This document shows, one piece after another, positions 1 through 5,016 of a DNA stretch of 5,824 nt. Under the pieces are notes generated by a model. The model was not told the origin of the DNA and made no database searches. It saw only the letters and a program-made list of their open reading frames with translations. The stretch is taken from NCBI GenBank assembly GCA_013041835.1, contig JABDRH010000487.1, forward strand, positions 1-5,824, in the 5' to 3' direction. Origin of the DNA: Desulfatitalea sp. (lineage in GTDB: Bacteria; Desulfobacterota; Desulfobacteria; Desulfobacterales; Desulfosarcinaceae). The position numbers and the translations under genes were made by a program. The first letter of the stretch is position 1. Each line of letters begins with the position of its first letter.

Positions 1-507
1 GAACGTCTCACCTACGCCGTGATGCGCCGCACCCATGACATTTGCTTCAATCGGCAGCACCGCATGGCCCCGCTGTTTCACAAGTTGGCGCGATGCCTGG
101 ATGCGAACATCGGCCGGCAGTTGCTCAAAGAACTGGTGGAAGACCCGGCCAAATCTTTCCTCCTGCATTGCCGCAAATGCGGAGACTGCGCCATTGCGCA
201 TATGGGGTTTTTGTGCCCCGAGTCCCAATGCCCCAAACATATCCGCAATGGCGCTTGCGGCGGCAGCAACCACGGCCGCTGTGAGGTTTTTCCAGACCGT
301 TGGTGCGTCTGGCACCGTGCCTACCTGCGTCTGAACCATGCCGGCGTCGCCGACCGAATGTTCGAAGGGTGTGTACCGCCCCGCATGTGGGAGCTCAATC
401 AAACCTCCTCGTGGCTCAACTATCATCTGGGCCGGGACCACCAGAGCGTTGCCGGCGCCATAACGCGGCATTGCAAGACGGACACCTGCTTTAAATCAGC
501 GTTTTAA
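1..507 (+). CDS. MetV-like / methylene-tetrahydrofolate reductase C-terminal zinc domain protein (5' end outside window)
   Basis: The frame is open from base 1 to a TAA at 505-507, so the gene begins upstream; the GTG/ATG at 19/22 are probably internal. The visible 168 residues carry a dense cysteine array, C-x2-C-x2-C (window codons 57, 60, 63), then CPESQCPK (72, 77), NGACGGS (86), GRCEV (94) and CVW (102), followed by AYLRL. This spacing is the signature of the MTHFR C-terminal domain (PF12225 type), found as the small MetV subunit of acetogen MetFV reductases or fused behind a MetF domain. Family role: support of 5,10-methylene-H4folate reduction in the methyl branch of the Wood-Ljungdahl pathway, in the cytoplasm; the cysteines likely bind zinc. 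Whether this copy is a free MetV or the tail of a larger protein cannot be told here. The last 17 bases overlap the convergent tpx gene. No terminator is visible. Confidence 0.82.
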   Translation, partial: ERLTYAVMRRTHDICFNRQHRMAPLFHKLARCLDANIGRQLLKELVEDPAKSFLLHCRKCGDCAIAHMGFLCPESQCPKHIRNGACGGSNHGRCEVFPDRWCVWHRAYLRLNHAGVADRMFEGCVPPRMWELNQTSSWLNYHLGRDHQSVAGAITRHCKTDTCFKSAF

Positions 508-1006
508 GGGCCCCGAGCACCGCATCATAATCGGGCTCTTCGCTCACCTCCTGGACCAATTGGCTGTGACGCACCACGCCTTCGCGATCCACCACGAGTA
601 CCGCCCGCGCCAACAGCCGCAGATCATTGATCAGCAGGCCCGCGGCCTGGCCAAAGGCGGCTGTGCGGTGATCCGACAAGGTGATCACCCGTTCGACACC
701 GGCCGCGCCGCACCATCTTTTTTGAGCAAAGGGCAGGTCCATGCTCAGGGTCAAAATGACCACCGCATCGCTCAGGCTGGCTGCTTCATTGTTGAATCGG
801 CGTGTTTGCATGTCGCAAACCGGCGTGTCCAGGGAGGGAACCGAGGAGATGATCACCACTTTGCCCCGGTAGTCTGAAAGCCGGACCGCTTTGAGGTCAT
901 TGTTGATCAGTTCGGCATTTGGCAGCCGATCGCCGTTTTGGATGAGATTGCCGGAAAGGGTAAGGGGATTGCCGTGTAAAGTGACGATGTTGGATGGATT
1001 CACCAT
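491..1006 (-). CDS. tpx: Thiol peroxidase (atypical 2-Cys peroxiredoxin, Tpx)
   Basis: A 171-residue protein of normal Tpx length. The N-terminal half reads VTLHGNPLTLSGN, as in Tpx proteins. The active site SVPSLDTPVCDMQT places the peroxidatic Cys at C64 with T61 three residues before it, and the resolving Cys at C99 in RWCGAAGVERVITLSDHR. R134 in LLARAVLVVD fits the conserved arginine of the catalytic pocket. Family role: thioredoxin-dependent reduction of H2O2 and organic hydroperoxides in the cytoplasm or periplasm; no signal peptide is visible, so cytoplasmic is expected. The ATG at 1004-1006 is fixed by a strong AAAGGAGG ribosome-binding site (complement of 1011-1018) five bases upstream. 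The gene is single, divergent from the DUF134 operon and convergent with the MetV-like gene. In an anaerobe it fits defence against transient oxygen; no functional link to the neighbouring cofactor cluster is shown. Confidence 0.95.
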   Translation of the reverse strand: MVNPSNIVTLHGNPLTLSGNLIQNGDRLPNAELINNDLKAVRLSDYRGKVVIISSVPSLDTPVCDMQTRRFNNEAASLSDAVVILTLSMDLPFAQKRWCGAAGVERVITLSDHRTAAFGQAAGLLINDLRLLARAVLVVDREGVVRHSQLVQEVSEEPDYDAVLGALKTLI

Positions 1007-1045
1007 ATTGCCTCCTTTGGGATGGTCGGTTGATTGAACCGCCTA

Positions 1046-1073
1046 ACCATAATCTTTTGTCTTCCGAATGCAA
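1046..1073 (-). promoter_or_regulatory. Candidate sigma-70 promoter of tpx
   Basis: Read on the minus strand, TTGCAT (complement of 1068-1073) is followed after 16 bases by TATGGT (complement of 1046-1051). This lies about 40 bases before the tpx ATG, leaving a short leader that includes the AAAGGAGG site. It is the best -35/-10 pair I found in this interval, matching 4 of 6 consensus bases in each hexamer. No operator-like dyad was seen around it. Confidence 0.4.
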
Positions 1074-1155
1074 GTTCACCATAGCTTCACTATCCGATTT
1101 CGGCGAATTGACATGGTATGCGCGGGCGGATGCCAGTAAGGTGTGGATGCAACCT

Positions 1156-1179
1156 TTATTTTGAACATATTTTCATAAT
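1156..1179 (+). repeat. Upstream copy of a 24-base box before the first DUF134 gene
   Basis: The box starts TTATTTTGAAC and ends TTTCATAAT. A second copy lies at 1207-1230 with 21 of 24 bases identical; the differences fall in a 4-base stretch in the middle (ATAT here, GCAG there). The box has rough dyad character, TTAT..GAA at one end and TTTCATAA at the other, with a 3-base asymmetry. It ends 5 bases before the -35 hexamer at 1185. It is probably a regulator binding site. Confidence 0.6.
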
Positions 1180-1184
1180 TAGGG

Positions 1185-1213
1185 TTGACAGCCACATCGA
1201 TTGAAATTATTTT
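1185..1213 (+). promoter_or_regulatory. Candidate sigma-70 promoter of the DUF134-DUF5320 operon
   Basis: A perfect -35 hexamer TTGACA (1185-1190), a 17-base spacer and TATTTT (1208-1213; 4 of 6 matches to TATAAT). Transcription would start near 1220, giving a leader of about 20 bases that still contains the AGGAG site at 1231-1235. The second copy of the 24-base box (1207-1230) covers the -10 and the start point. A protein bound there would block polymerase, so repression is the simplest reading. Confidence 0.6.
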
Positions 1214-1230
1214 GAACGCAGTTTCATAAT
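1207..1230 (+). repeat. Downstream copy of the 24-base box, overlapping the -10 and start point
   Basis: This copy repeats the box at 1156-1179 with three mismatches, in the same orientation and exactly 51 bases downstream, close to five helical turns. It covers the TATTTT -10 hexamer and stops directly before the AGGAG ribosome-binding site of the DUF134 gene. The position suggests an operator, with the upstream copy allowing cooperative or looped binding. The most likely ligand is the DUF134 protein encoded just downstream; that is inference. Confidence 0.6.
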
Positions 1231-1241
1231 AGGAGCCAGTT

Positions 1242-1628
1242 ATGCCGAGGCCGAGAAAATGCAGGCGCGTGGGCCGGGTACCGGTGCACACCTTTTATAA
1301 GCCCCAGGGAGTGCCTTTGGAGGGACTGACGGGCGTCAATCTCTCCGTGGAAGGTCTTGAAGCGATTCGCCTGGTGGACGCGGAAGGTATGGATCATGAA
1401 ACCGCCGCTGAACGCATGGCGGTTTCGCGGCCCACCCTTTCGCGCATGCTGGCCGAAGCACGCGGCGTGGTGGCCCGGGCTTTGAGCAGCGGATGGGCGA
1501 TCCACATCGACGGCGGCAGCTACCGTATGGCCGGGCAACCCGGTCCCATGTCCGGCGCGGGCCGCCGATGCGGCGCCGGTGGCCGCGGGCGCAGGCGACC
1601 CAATGGGGCCTTGGACGAGGAATTATAA
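1242..1628 (+). CDS. DUF134 (UPF0251) helix-turn-helix regulator
   Basis: A 128-residue basic protein starting MPRPRKCRRV, the standard N-terminus of the DUF134/UPF0251 family. Residues 38-45 (GLEAIRLV) lead into a helix-turn-helix at about 52-74 (HETAAERMAVSRPTLSRMLAEAR), with the SRPTLSRML recognition helix, then residues 75-96 (VVARAL and GGSYRM) closing the domain. The family is thought to be DNA-binding and often sits next to NifX-like, DUF5320 and MinD-ferredoxin genes in anaerobes. The tail beyond residue 97 is Gly/Arg-rich with one Cys (GRRCGAGGRGRRR). The ATG has AGGAG (1231-1235) six bases upstream. By eye it shares about 53 of 96 residues with the N-terminal domain of the protein at 2078-2845, so the two are paralogues. 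It probably regulates its own promoter and perhaps the operon downstream; the target and signal are not known from sequence. Confidence 0.85.
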   Translation: MPRPRKCRRVGRVPVHTFYKPQGVPLEGLTGVNLSVEGLEAIRLVDAEGMDHETAAERMAVSRPTLSRMLAEARGVVARALSSGWAIHIDGGSYRMAGQPGPMSGAGRRCGAGGRGRRRPNGALDEEL

Positions 1629-1655
1629 ACGACCATCAACAGAAAGGAGACCAAC

Positions 1656-1946
1656 ATGCCGGGATTTGATCGAAAAGGACCGGCCGGACAAGGGCCGGCC
1701 ACGGGAAGGGGATTTGGATATTGCCGAACGGTGGCCAGCGGTGCGCCGGATGGCGCCTGGGGCAATCGCCTGATGCAAGGTGTGCGGCGCCGTTGCCGCG
1801 CTTTTGGCAGCGGCTTTGGCCGGTACGCCGGTTTTTCAGGTGGCGGCCGTGGCCGGTTTCCCGCCGGAGACGAAACGGCTGGGCCCGTCGTTAATGTCCG
1901 CCCGAATATCGGTGGCAGGCGTGGCGGATGGGGCGGCGGCAGATAG
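1656..1946 (+). CDS. DUF5320-like small glycine-rich protein
   Basis: A 96-residue protein whose first 23 residues (MPGFDRKGPAGQGP then ATGRGFGYC) match the N-terminal signature of the DUF5320 family, usually MPxxDxTGPxGxGPxTGRGxGYC. The rest is rich in Gly and Arg, with a second Cys at about 47 (RRRCRAFG) and a Gly/Arg tail; the usual C-terminal coiled coil of many members is not evident. There is no signal peptide or membrane segment. AAAGGAG (1643-1649) precedes the ATG by six bases, and the gene starts 27 bases after the DUF134 stop, so the two are almost certainly co-transcribed. The function of DUF5320 proteins is not established; the recurrent company of DUF134 and NifX-like genes hints at a role in metal-cluster handling. 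An overlapping frame at 1780-2001 was judged a shadow. Confidence 0.75.
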   Translation: MPGFDRKGPAGQGPATGRGFGYCRTVASGAPDGAWGNRLMQGVRRRCRAFGSGFGRYAGFSGGGRGRFPAGDETAGPVVNVRPNIGGRRGGWGGGR

Positions 1947-1976
1947 CCCGCCGTCTTGCAGTCTTTTAACGGATAT

Positions 1977-1992
1977 TTATGAGCGTACGCTC
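1977..1992 (+). repeat. Upstream palindromic box before the DUF134-NifX operon
   Basis: TTATGAGCGTACGCTC contains a perfect 12-base palindrome, GAGCGTACGCTC (1981-1992). The 15 bases 1977-1991 recur as an inverted copy at 2035-2049 with one mismatch. The box ends 5 bases before the TTGACA hexamer at 1998, the same spacing as the box in front of the first DUF134 promoter. It probably binds a dimeric regulator. Confidence 0.65.
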
Positions 1993-1997
1993 TTTTG

Positions 1998-2026
1998 TTG
2001 ACATGGCAAAAATAGGGGTGTATGGC
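1998..2026 (+). promoter_or_regulatory. Candidate sigma-70 promoter of the NifX/MinD operon
   Basis: A perfect TTGACA (1998-2003), a 17-base spacer and TATGGC (2021-2026; only 3 of 6 matches). The -35 is strong and the -10 poor, a pattern compatible with a promoter needing an activator. The two palindromic boxes flank it, one just upstream of the -35 and one downstream of the -10. An alternative sigma-54-type element overlaps it. Confidence 0.45.
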
Positions 2027-2039
2027 ACATAATCAGCGT
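2023..2039 (+). promoter_or_regulatory. Possible sigma-54 (-24/-12) element
   Basis: TGGCAC at 2023-2028 matches the -24 consensus exactly, and a GC (2036-2037) follows with the obligatory GG-N10-GC spacing. The -12 part reads CAGCG rather than TTGCA/T, so the match is only partial. It gains weight because the related ORP operons of Desulfovibrio are described as sigma-54 dependent. It overlaps the weak -10 of the sigma-70 candidate, and the two readings cannot be separated from sequence alone. Confidence 0.35.
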
Positions 2040-2049
2040 ATGCTCATAA
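2034..2049 (-). repeat. Downstream inverted copy of the palindromic box
   Basis: Read on the minus strand, TTATGAGCATACGCT (complement of 2035-2049) matches the upstream box with one mismatch. Because the core is nearly self-complementary, it also reads as a direct copy: CAGCGTATGCTC (2034-2045) against GAGCGTACGCTC, 10 of 12. Core centres lie 53 bases apart, about five helical turns. The box falls between the candidate promoter and the DUF134-NifX start, where a bound protein would hinder transcription or initiation. Confidence 0.6.
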
Positions 2050-2077
2050 TGACAAACGGCGTGGAATGGAAAAGGGT

Positions 2078-2845
2078 ATGCCGAGACCAAGAAAATGCAG
2101 ACAGGTCGACACCGCCCCTGATGTTACCTATTTCAAGCCGCGCGGTGTGCCGTTGCGGGATCTTGCCGAGGCGTACCTGCCCCTGGACGGGTTCGAAGCC
2201 ATCCGTTTGACCGATCACGAGGGGCTCAATCATGAAGCCGCCGCCCGGCAGATGGGTGTCTCACGCCAGACCTTTGGGCGTATCCTCGCGGCGGCGCGGC
2301 AAACCGTGGCCAAGGCGCTCGTGGAGGGCATGGCATTGCGCATCCACGGGGGGGCGTACCGCCTATCCGCGGCGGCGCCTTCGAAGGCGGCCGGCGGGAC
2401 GCCTGATGGGGCGCAGTCTGCAATAAAAACAACAAATGAACATGCCGTTGACGGCAATTGCAAGGAGACGAATCAAATGAACCGAATCGCCGTTACCAGT
2501 GAAGGCCCTACCCTGGACGATGCGGTGGACCCGCGTTTCGGTCGGGCGGCAGGCTTCATTGTCGTGGACCCGGACACTTTGGATTTTGCTTACGTCGGCA
2601 ATGGTCAAAGCCAGGCAAGGGCGCAGGGCGCCGGCATCCAGGCGGCCGAAACTGTCGCCCGGGAGGGCGTCAGGGCCGTGTTGACCGGTTTTGTGGGCCC
2701 CAAGGCGTTCCAGGCCCTGGCCGCGGTTGGCATACAAGTGGCCCAGAACCTGGAAAATATGACCGTGCGGCAGGCCGTGGAACGTTATCAAAAAGGGGAC
2801 ATACAATGGGCCGAACGCTCCGAGGCCCAAGGCTTCGGGCGATGA
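2078..2845 (+). CDS. DUF134-NifX fusion: HTH domain joined to a dinitrogenase FeMo-cofactor-type domain
   Basis: A 255-residue protein in one unbroken frame. Residues 1-96 are a DUF134 helix-turn-helix domain (MPRPRKCRQV; HTH around 52-74 with VSRQTFGRIL). Residues 97-133 form a low-complexity linker. Residues 134-255 are a NifX/NifB-C/MTH1175-type domain (PF02579) with DPRFGRAAGFIVVD, GAGIQAAETV, GVRAVLTGFVGPKAFQAL and TVRQAVERYQKGD. PF02579 domains bind iron-molybdenum or related metal-sulfur clusters; this one has no cysteine. I infer a DNA-binding regulator whose activity responds to a bound cofactor. The start at 2078 is chosen because the family begins MPRPRK; an in-frame ATG at 2066 would add MEKG. 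Neither has a strong ribosome-binding site. An internal AAGGAGA and ATG at 2477 could also yield the NifX domain alone. The TGA overlaps the next ATG in ATGA (2842-2845), so translation is probably coupled. Confidence 0.88.
   Translation: MPRPRKCRQVDTAPDVTYFKPRGVPLRDLAEAYLPLDGFEAIRLTDHEGLNHEAAARQMGVSRQTFGRILAAARQTVAKALVEGMALRIHGGAYRLSAAAPSKAAGGTPDGAQSAIKTTNEHAVDGNCKETNQMNRIAVTSEGPTLDDAVDPRFGRAAGFIVVDPDTLDFAYVGNGQSQARAQGAGIQAAETVAREGVRAVLTGFVGPKAFQALAAVGIQVAQNLENMTVRQAVERYQKGDIQWAERSEAQGFGR
2462..2479 (+). promoter_or_regulatory. Internal ribosome-binding site and start codon for a free NifX domain
   Basis: Inside the fusion gene, AAGGAGA (2462-2468) stands 8 bases before an in-frame ATG (2477-2479). 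Translation from there gives a 122-residue protein, MNRIAVTSEG onwards, which is the normal length and start of free NifX-like proteins. A short GCCG-TTGA-CGGC hairpin (2444-2455) sits just before it. The surrounding linker DNA is AT-rich compared with its neighbours and resembles a former intergenic spacer. Whether it is used is not known. Confidence 0.55.
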
Positions 2846-3720
2846 AGATCGCCATTGCCAGCGGCAAGGGCGGCACCGGCAAAACCCTGGTCAGCGCAAG
2901 TCTGGCGGCCGTGTGGGAGCGTCCGGTCAAGGCCGTGGACCTGGATGTGGAGGAGCCCAATCTGCATCTATTTCTAAAGCCCGAAATCGATGGCACCCAG
3001 CCGGCCTATATGCCGGTGCCGGTGGTGGATGAGGAGAAATGTTCCTATTGCCGGGCCTGCGCCGAGCTATGCCAGTACAAGGCCATCTCGGTGTTGGGCA
3101 GCGTCGTGATGACCTTTACCGATATGTGCCACGGTTGCGGCGGCTGCATGGCGGTATGTCCCACCGGCGCGATCACTACCGGCCGGCGTATTTTGGGGGA
3201 AATCTCCTGGGGCCGGGCCGGCGGTGCGGGATTCATCATGGGCTGCCTGCGCGTGGGCGAGGCCATGAGCCCGCCCTTGATACGGCAGGTGCTGGCGCAG
3301 GTCAATCGCAAGGATCTGTCCGCCCCCACCGCCGATGTGCTGTTCGATGCCCCGCCCGGTGTCAGTTGCCCGGCGGTGAGCGCGGTGTTGGACAGTGACG
3401 TCATCGTGCTGGTGACCGAGCCGACACCTTTCGGCTTGTTTGATTTGCGGCTGGCCCACCAGGCGTTTGCGCCAATGGGCAAACCCATGGGAGTGGTGGT
3501 CAACCGCGCCGGGTTGGGCGATGAACACGTACACCGCTTTTGCCGGAAAAGCGGGCTGCCCATATTGGCTGAAATTCCTTACGATCGCAATATCGCCGGG
3601 ACATATGCCAGAGGCGGCATTGTCGCACGGGACATGCCGTCAATGGCCAAGCGATTCGTTGCCCTGCAACGGGCCATTGACGACCTGGTTCATAACAAGG
3701 CGGAGGCGCACCATGCATGA
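2842..3720 (+). CDS. MinD-superfamily ATPase with inserted 2x[4Fe-4S] ferredoxin domain (first of two)
   Basis: A 292-residue protein of the COG1149 type. The deviant Walker A motif SGKGGTGKT lies at 7-15, with signature lysine K9 and K14. Switch I reads VDLDVEEPNLHL (32-43) and Walker B DAPPGVSCP (169-177), then VTEPTPFGL (192-200). Between them is a two-cluster ferredoxin: C67, C70, C73, C77 and C96, C99, C102, C106, the last followed by Pro. The first motif has CQ where CP is usual. Family members are dimeric cytoplasmic ATPases; ferredoxin-bearing relatives are part of the Desulfovibrio ORP complex. The likely job is ATP-driven cluster or electron transfer to the NifX-like partners. The ATG at 2842 overlaps the preceding stop by four bases and begins MKIAIASGKGG, as the family does; a longer reading from 2806 is unlikely. 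The ribosome-binding site is weak, so coupling is expected. Confidence 0.93.
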   Translation: MKIAIASGKGGTGKTLVSASLAAVWERPVKAVDLDVEEPNLHLFLKPEIDGTQPAYMPVPVVDEEKCSYCRACAELCQYKAISVLGSVVMTFTDMCHGCGGCMAVCPTGAITTGRRILGEISWGRAGGAGFIMGCLRVGEAMSPPLIRQVLAQVNRKDLSAPTADVLFDAPPGVSCPAVSAVLDSDVIVLVTEPTPFGLFDLRLAHQAFAPMGKPMGVVVNRAGLGDEHVHRFCRKSGLPILAEIPYDRNIAGTYARGGIVARDMPSMAKRFVALQRAIDDLVHNKAEAHHA

Positions 3721-4597
3721 AGTCGTCGTGATCAGCGGAAAAGGCGGCACGGGCAAGACGTCCCTGACGGCTGCCTTTGCCCATCTGAGCCGGGAGACGC
3801 TTCTGTGCGACCTGGACGTGGACGCCCCCGACCTGCACCTGATTCTCAATCCGTCGCCATCGCCGGCTGAACCTTTTTTTTCGGGTTTTGAACCGCAAAT
3901 TGACCGGCAAACGTGCACCGCGTGCGGCACTTGTGCCCAAATGTGCCGTTTCGACGCTATTGCGGAGCGGGAGGGCAAACCGTGGGTGGATCTCATCCGC
4001 TGTGAAGGCTGCGGCGTATGCGTCCATTTCTGCCCCGAGCGGGCCATTGCGTTTTCACCCAAGCAGTGCGGGCAATGGCGGATATCACAGACCCGCTTCG
4101 GCCCCATGGTGCATGCCCAGCTTTATCCGGGCGAGGAAAATTCGGGTAAGCTGGTGGCCCATTTGCGCAAAGAAGCGCGGCAACTGGCTGAAAGCAGCGG
4201 CCTGCGGCTGATTCTTTCGGACGGACCACCGGGTATCGGTTGCCCGGTGATCAGCGCCCTGTCCGGCGTGGACCTGGCCGTCATGGTGACCGAACCGACC
4301 CCGTCGGGTCTGCATGACCTGAAACGGGTGGTGGAGCTGAGCGATCATTTCAAAGTGCCGGCCGCGGTGATCATCAACAAAAGCGATTTGAATGCGTCGA
4401 TGGCCGACGACATTTCATCTTTCTGTGCGTCCCGGGGCATTCCGGTGCCGACCCGGCTGCCCCATGACACCGGCTTCGTGCACGCCATGGTGCAGGGCCG
4501 GACCATCACCGAACATGAGGACGGCGTCACTTCCCGTCACCTGCGCAGCGCATGGGCGGACATTCTCAAAACCCTACATGCCGTAAAGGCGGCATAA
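3713..4597 (+). CDS. MinD-superfamily ATPase with inserted 2x[4Fe-4S] ferredoxin domain (second of two)
   Basis: A 294-residue paralogue of the preceding ATPase. It has deviant Walker A SGKGGTGKT at 8-16, CDLDVDAPDLHLIL (32-45), a ferredoxin insert with C68, C71, C74, C78 and C97, C100, C103, C107 (CP at the end), Walker B SDGPPGIGCPV (169-179) and VTEPTPSGLHDLKRV. The start at 3713 is well supported: GGAGG (3702-3706) lies six bases upstream, the protein opens directly with MHEVVVISGKGG, and the 8-base overlap with the upstream gene implies coupled translation. An open frame reaching back to 3440 is chance extension. Tandem pairs of such ATPases accompany NifX/MTH1175-like genes in many anaerobes, as in the ORP loci; a heterodimer with the first ATPase is a reasonable inference. 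The substrate is unknown. Confidence 0.94.
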   Translation: MHEVVVISGKGGTGKTSLTAAFAHLSRETLLCDLDVDAPDLHLILNPSPSPAEPFFSGFEPQIDRQTCTACGTCAQMCRFDAIAEREGKPWVDLIRCEGCGVCVHFCPERAIAFSPKQCGQWRISQTRFGPMVHAQLYPGEENSGKLVAHLRKEARQLAESSGLRLILSDGPPGIGCPVISALSGVDLAVMVTEPTPSGLHDLKRVVELSDHFKVPAAVIINKSDLNASMADDISSFCASRGIPVPTRLPHDTGFVHAMVQGRTITEHEDGVTSRHLRSAWADILKTLHAVKAA

Positions 4598-4628
4598 ACC
4601 CGTTGAATTCAACACAAGGAGCATCATC

Positions 4629-5009
4629 ATGGACAAGTACCTCATAGCGATTCCTTCCGAACACCCCGGCGGTCTGAATGCCTCTCTGGGCGCCCACTTC
4701 GGCCATTGCGATATGTATACCCTGGTCACCGTGGAAGGCGGCAGCGTCGCTGACGTATCGACCATTCCCAATGTGCCCCACCAGCAGGGCGGATGCATGG
4801 CACCGGTCCAATACCTGGCCGGCAAAGGCGTCCAGCGGCTCATTGCCGGCGGCATGGGCCTGCGCCCCCTGATGGGCTTCAACCAAGTGGGCATTGAGGT
4901 CTATTATGGCGCCGGCGCCAGCACGGTGGGCGAAGCCGTGCAGGCCGCCATCGAAGGCCGACTGGTCCAGTTTCAGCAAGAGCATACATGCGGCGGCGGG
5001 GCGCATTAA
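4629..5009 (+). CDS. NifX/MTH1175-like metal-sulfur cluster-binding protein
   Basis: A 126-residue stand-alone PF02579-type protein. It opens MDKYLIAIPSEH, has LGAHFGHCDMYTLVTV (20-35) at the site where relatives carry RFGRA, then PHQQGGCMAPVQYLAGKGV (50-68), RLIAGGMGLRPL (70-81) and EAVQAAIEG (102-110), and ends HTCGGGAH. Unlike the NifX domain of the fusion gene it carries Cys/His residues, C27, C56 and C121 plus H23, H26, H51, H119 and H126, which could hold a cluster or metal. The family includes the Desulfovibrio orange proteins and MTH1175; in nitrogen fixers relatives carry FeMo-co precursors. It likely receives or stores a metal-sulfur cofactor together with the ATPases. AAGGAG (4616-4621) precedes the ATG by seven bases; the gap from the ATPase gene is 31 bases. 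The exact cofactor cannot be told. Confidence 0.9.
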   Translation: MDKYLIAIPSEHPGGLNASLGAHFGHCDMYTLVTVEGGSVADVSTIPNVPHQQGGCMAPVQYLAGKGVQRLIAGGMGLRPLMGFNQVGIEVYYGAGASTVGEAVQAAIEGRLVQFQQEHTCGGGAH

Positions 5010-5016
5010 AGGCATC

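Noticed and set aside
1935..1966. Hairpin GGCGGC/GCCCGCC followed by TCTTTT as a terminator for the first DUF134 operon
   Set aside because: The stem has a bulge, it overlaps the stop codon, and the T-run is short and some 10 bases away; too weak to annotate.
1780..2001. Open frame overlapping the DUF5320-like gene, with an Ala-rich start resembling a signal peptide
   Set aside because: It lacks a ribosome-binding site, lies mostly inside the DUF5320-like reading, and runs into the palindromic box and the -35 of the next promoter.
2806..2841. Longer start for the first ATPase at 2806
   Set aside because: It adds 12 residues, MGRTLRGPRLRA, ahead of the normal N-terminus and has no better ribosome-binding site; the ATGA overlap at 2842 is a typical coupled start.
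3440..3712. Open frame extending the second ATPase upstream to 3440
   Set aside because: It overlaps the first ATPase gene in another frame, while the ATG at 3713 has GGAGG at the right distance and the protein there begins directly with the family's N-terminal strand and Walker A.
2363..4348. Several long antisense open frames (for example 2363-2830, 3045-3563, 3500-4027, 3640-4107)
   Set aside because: They mirror well-identified sense genes, have no recognisable motifs or proper ribosome-binding sites, and are expected in GC-rich DNA.
4894..5016. Longer start for the scaffold protein at 4894
   Set aside because: The added segment lies in another frame of the NifX-like gene and has no family similarity; the ATG at 5017 follows the upstream stop.
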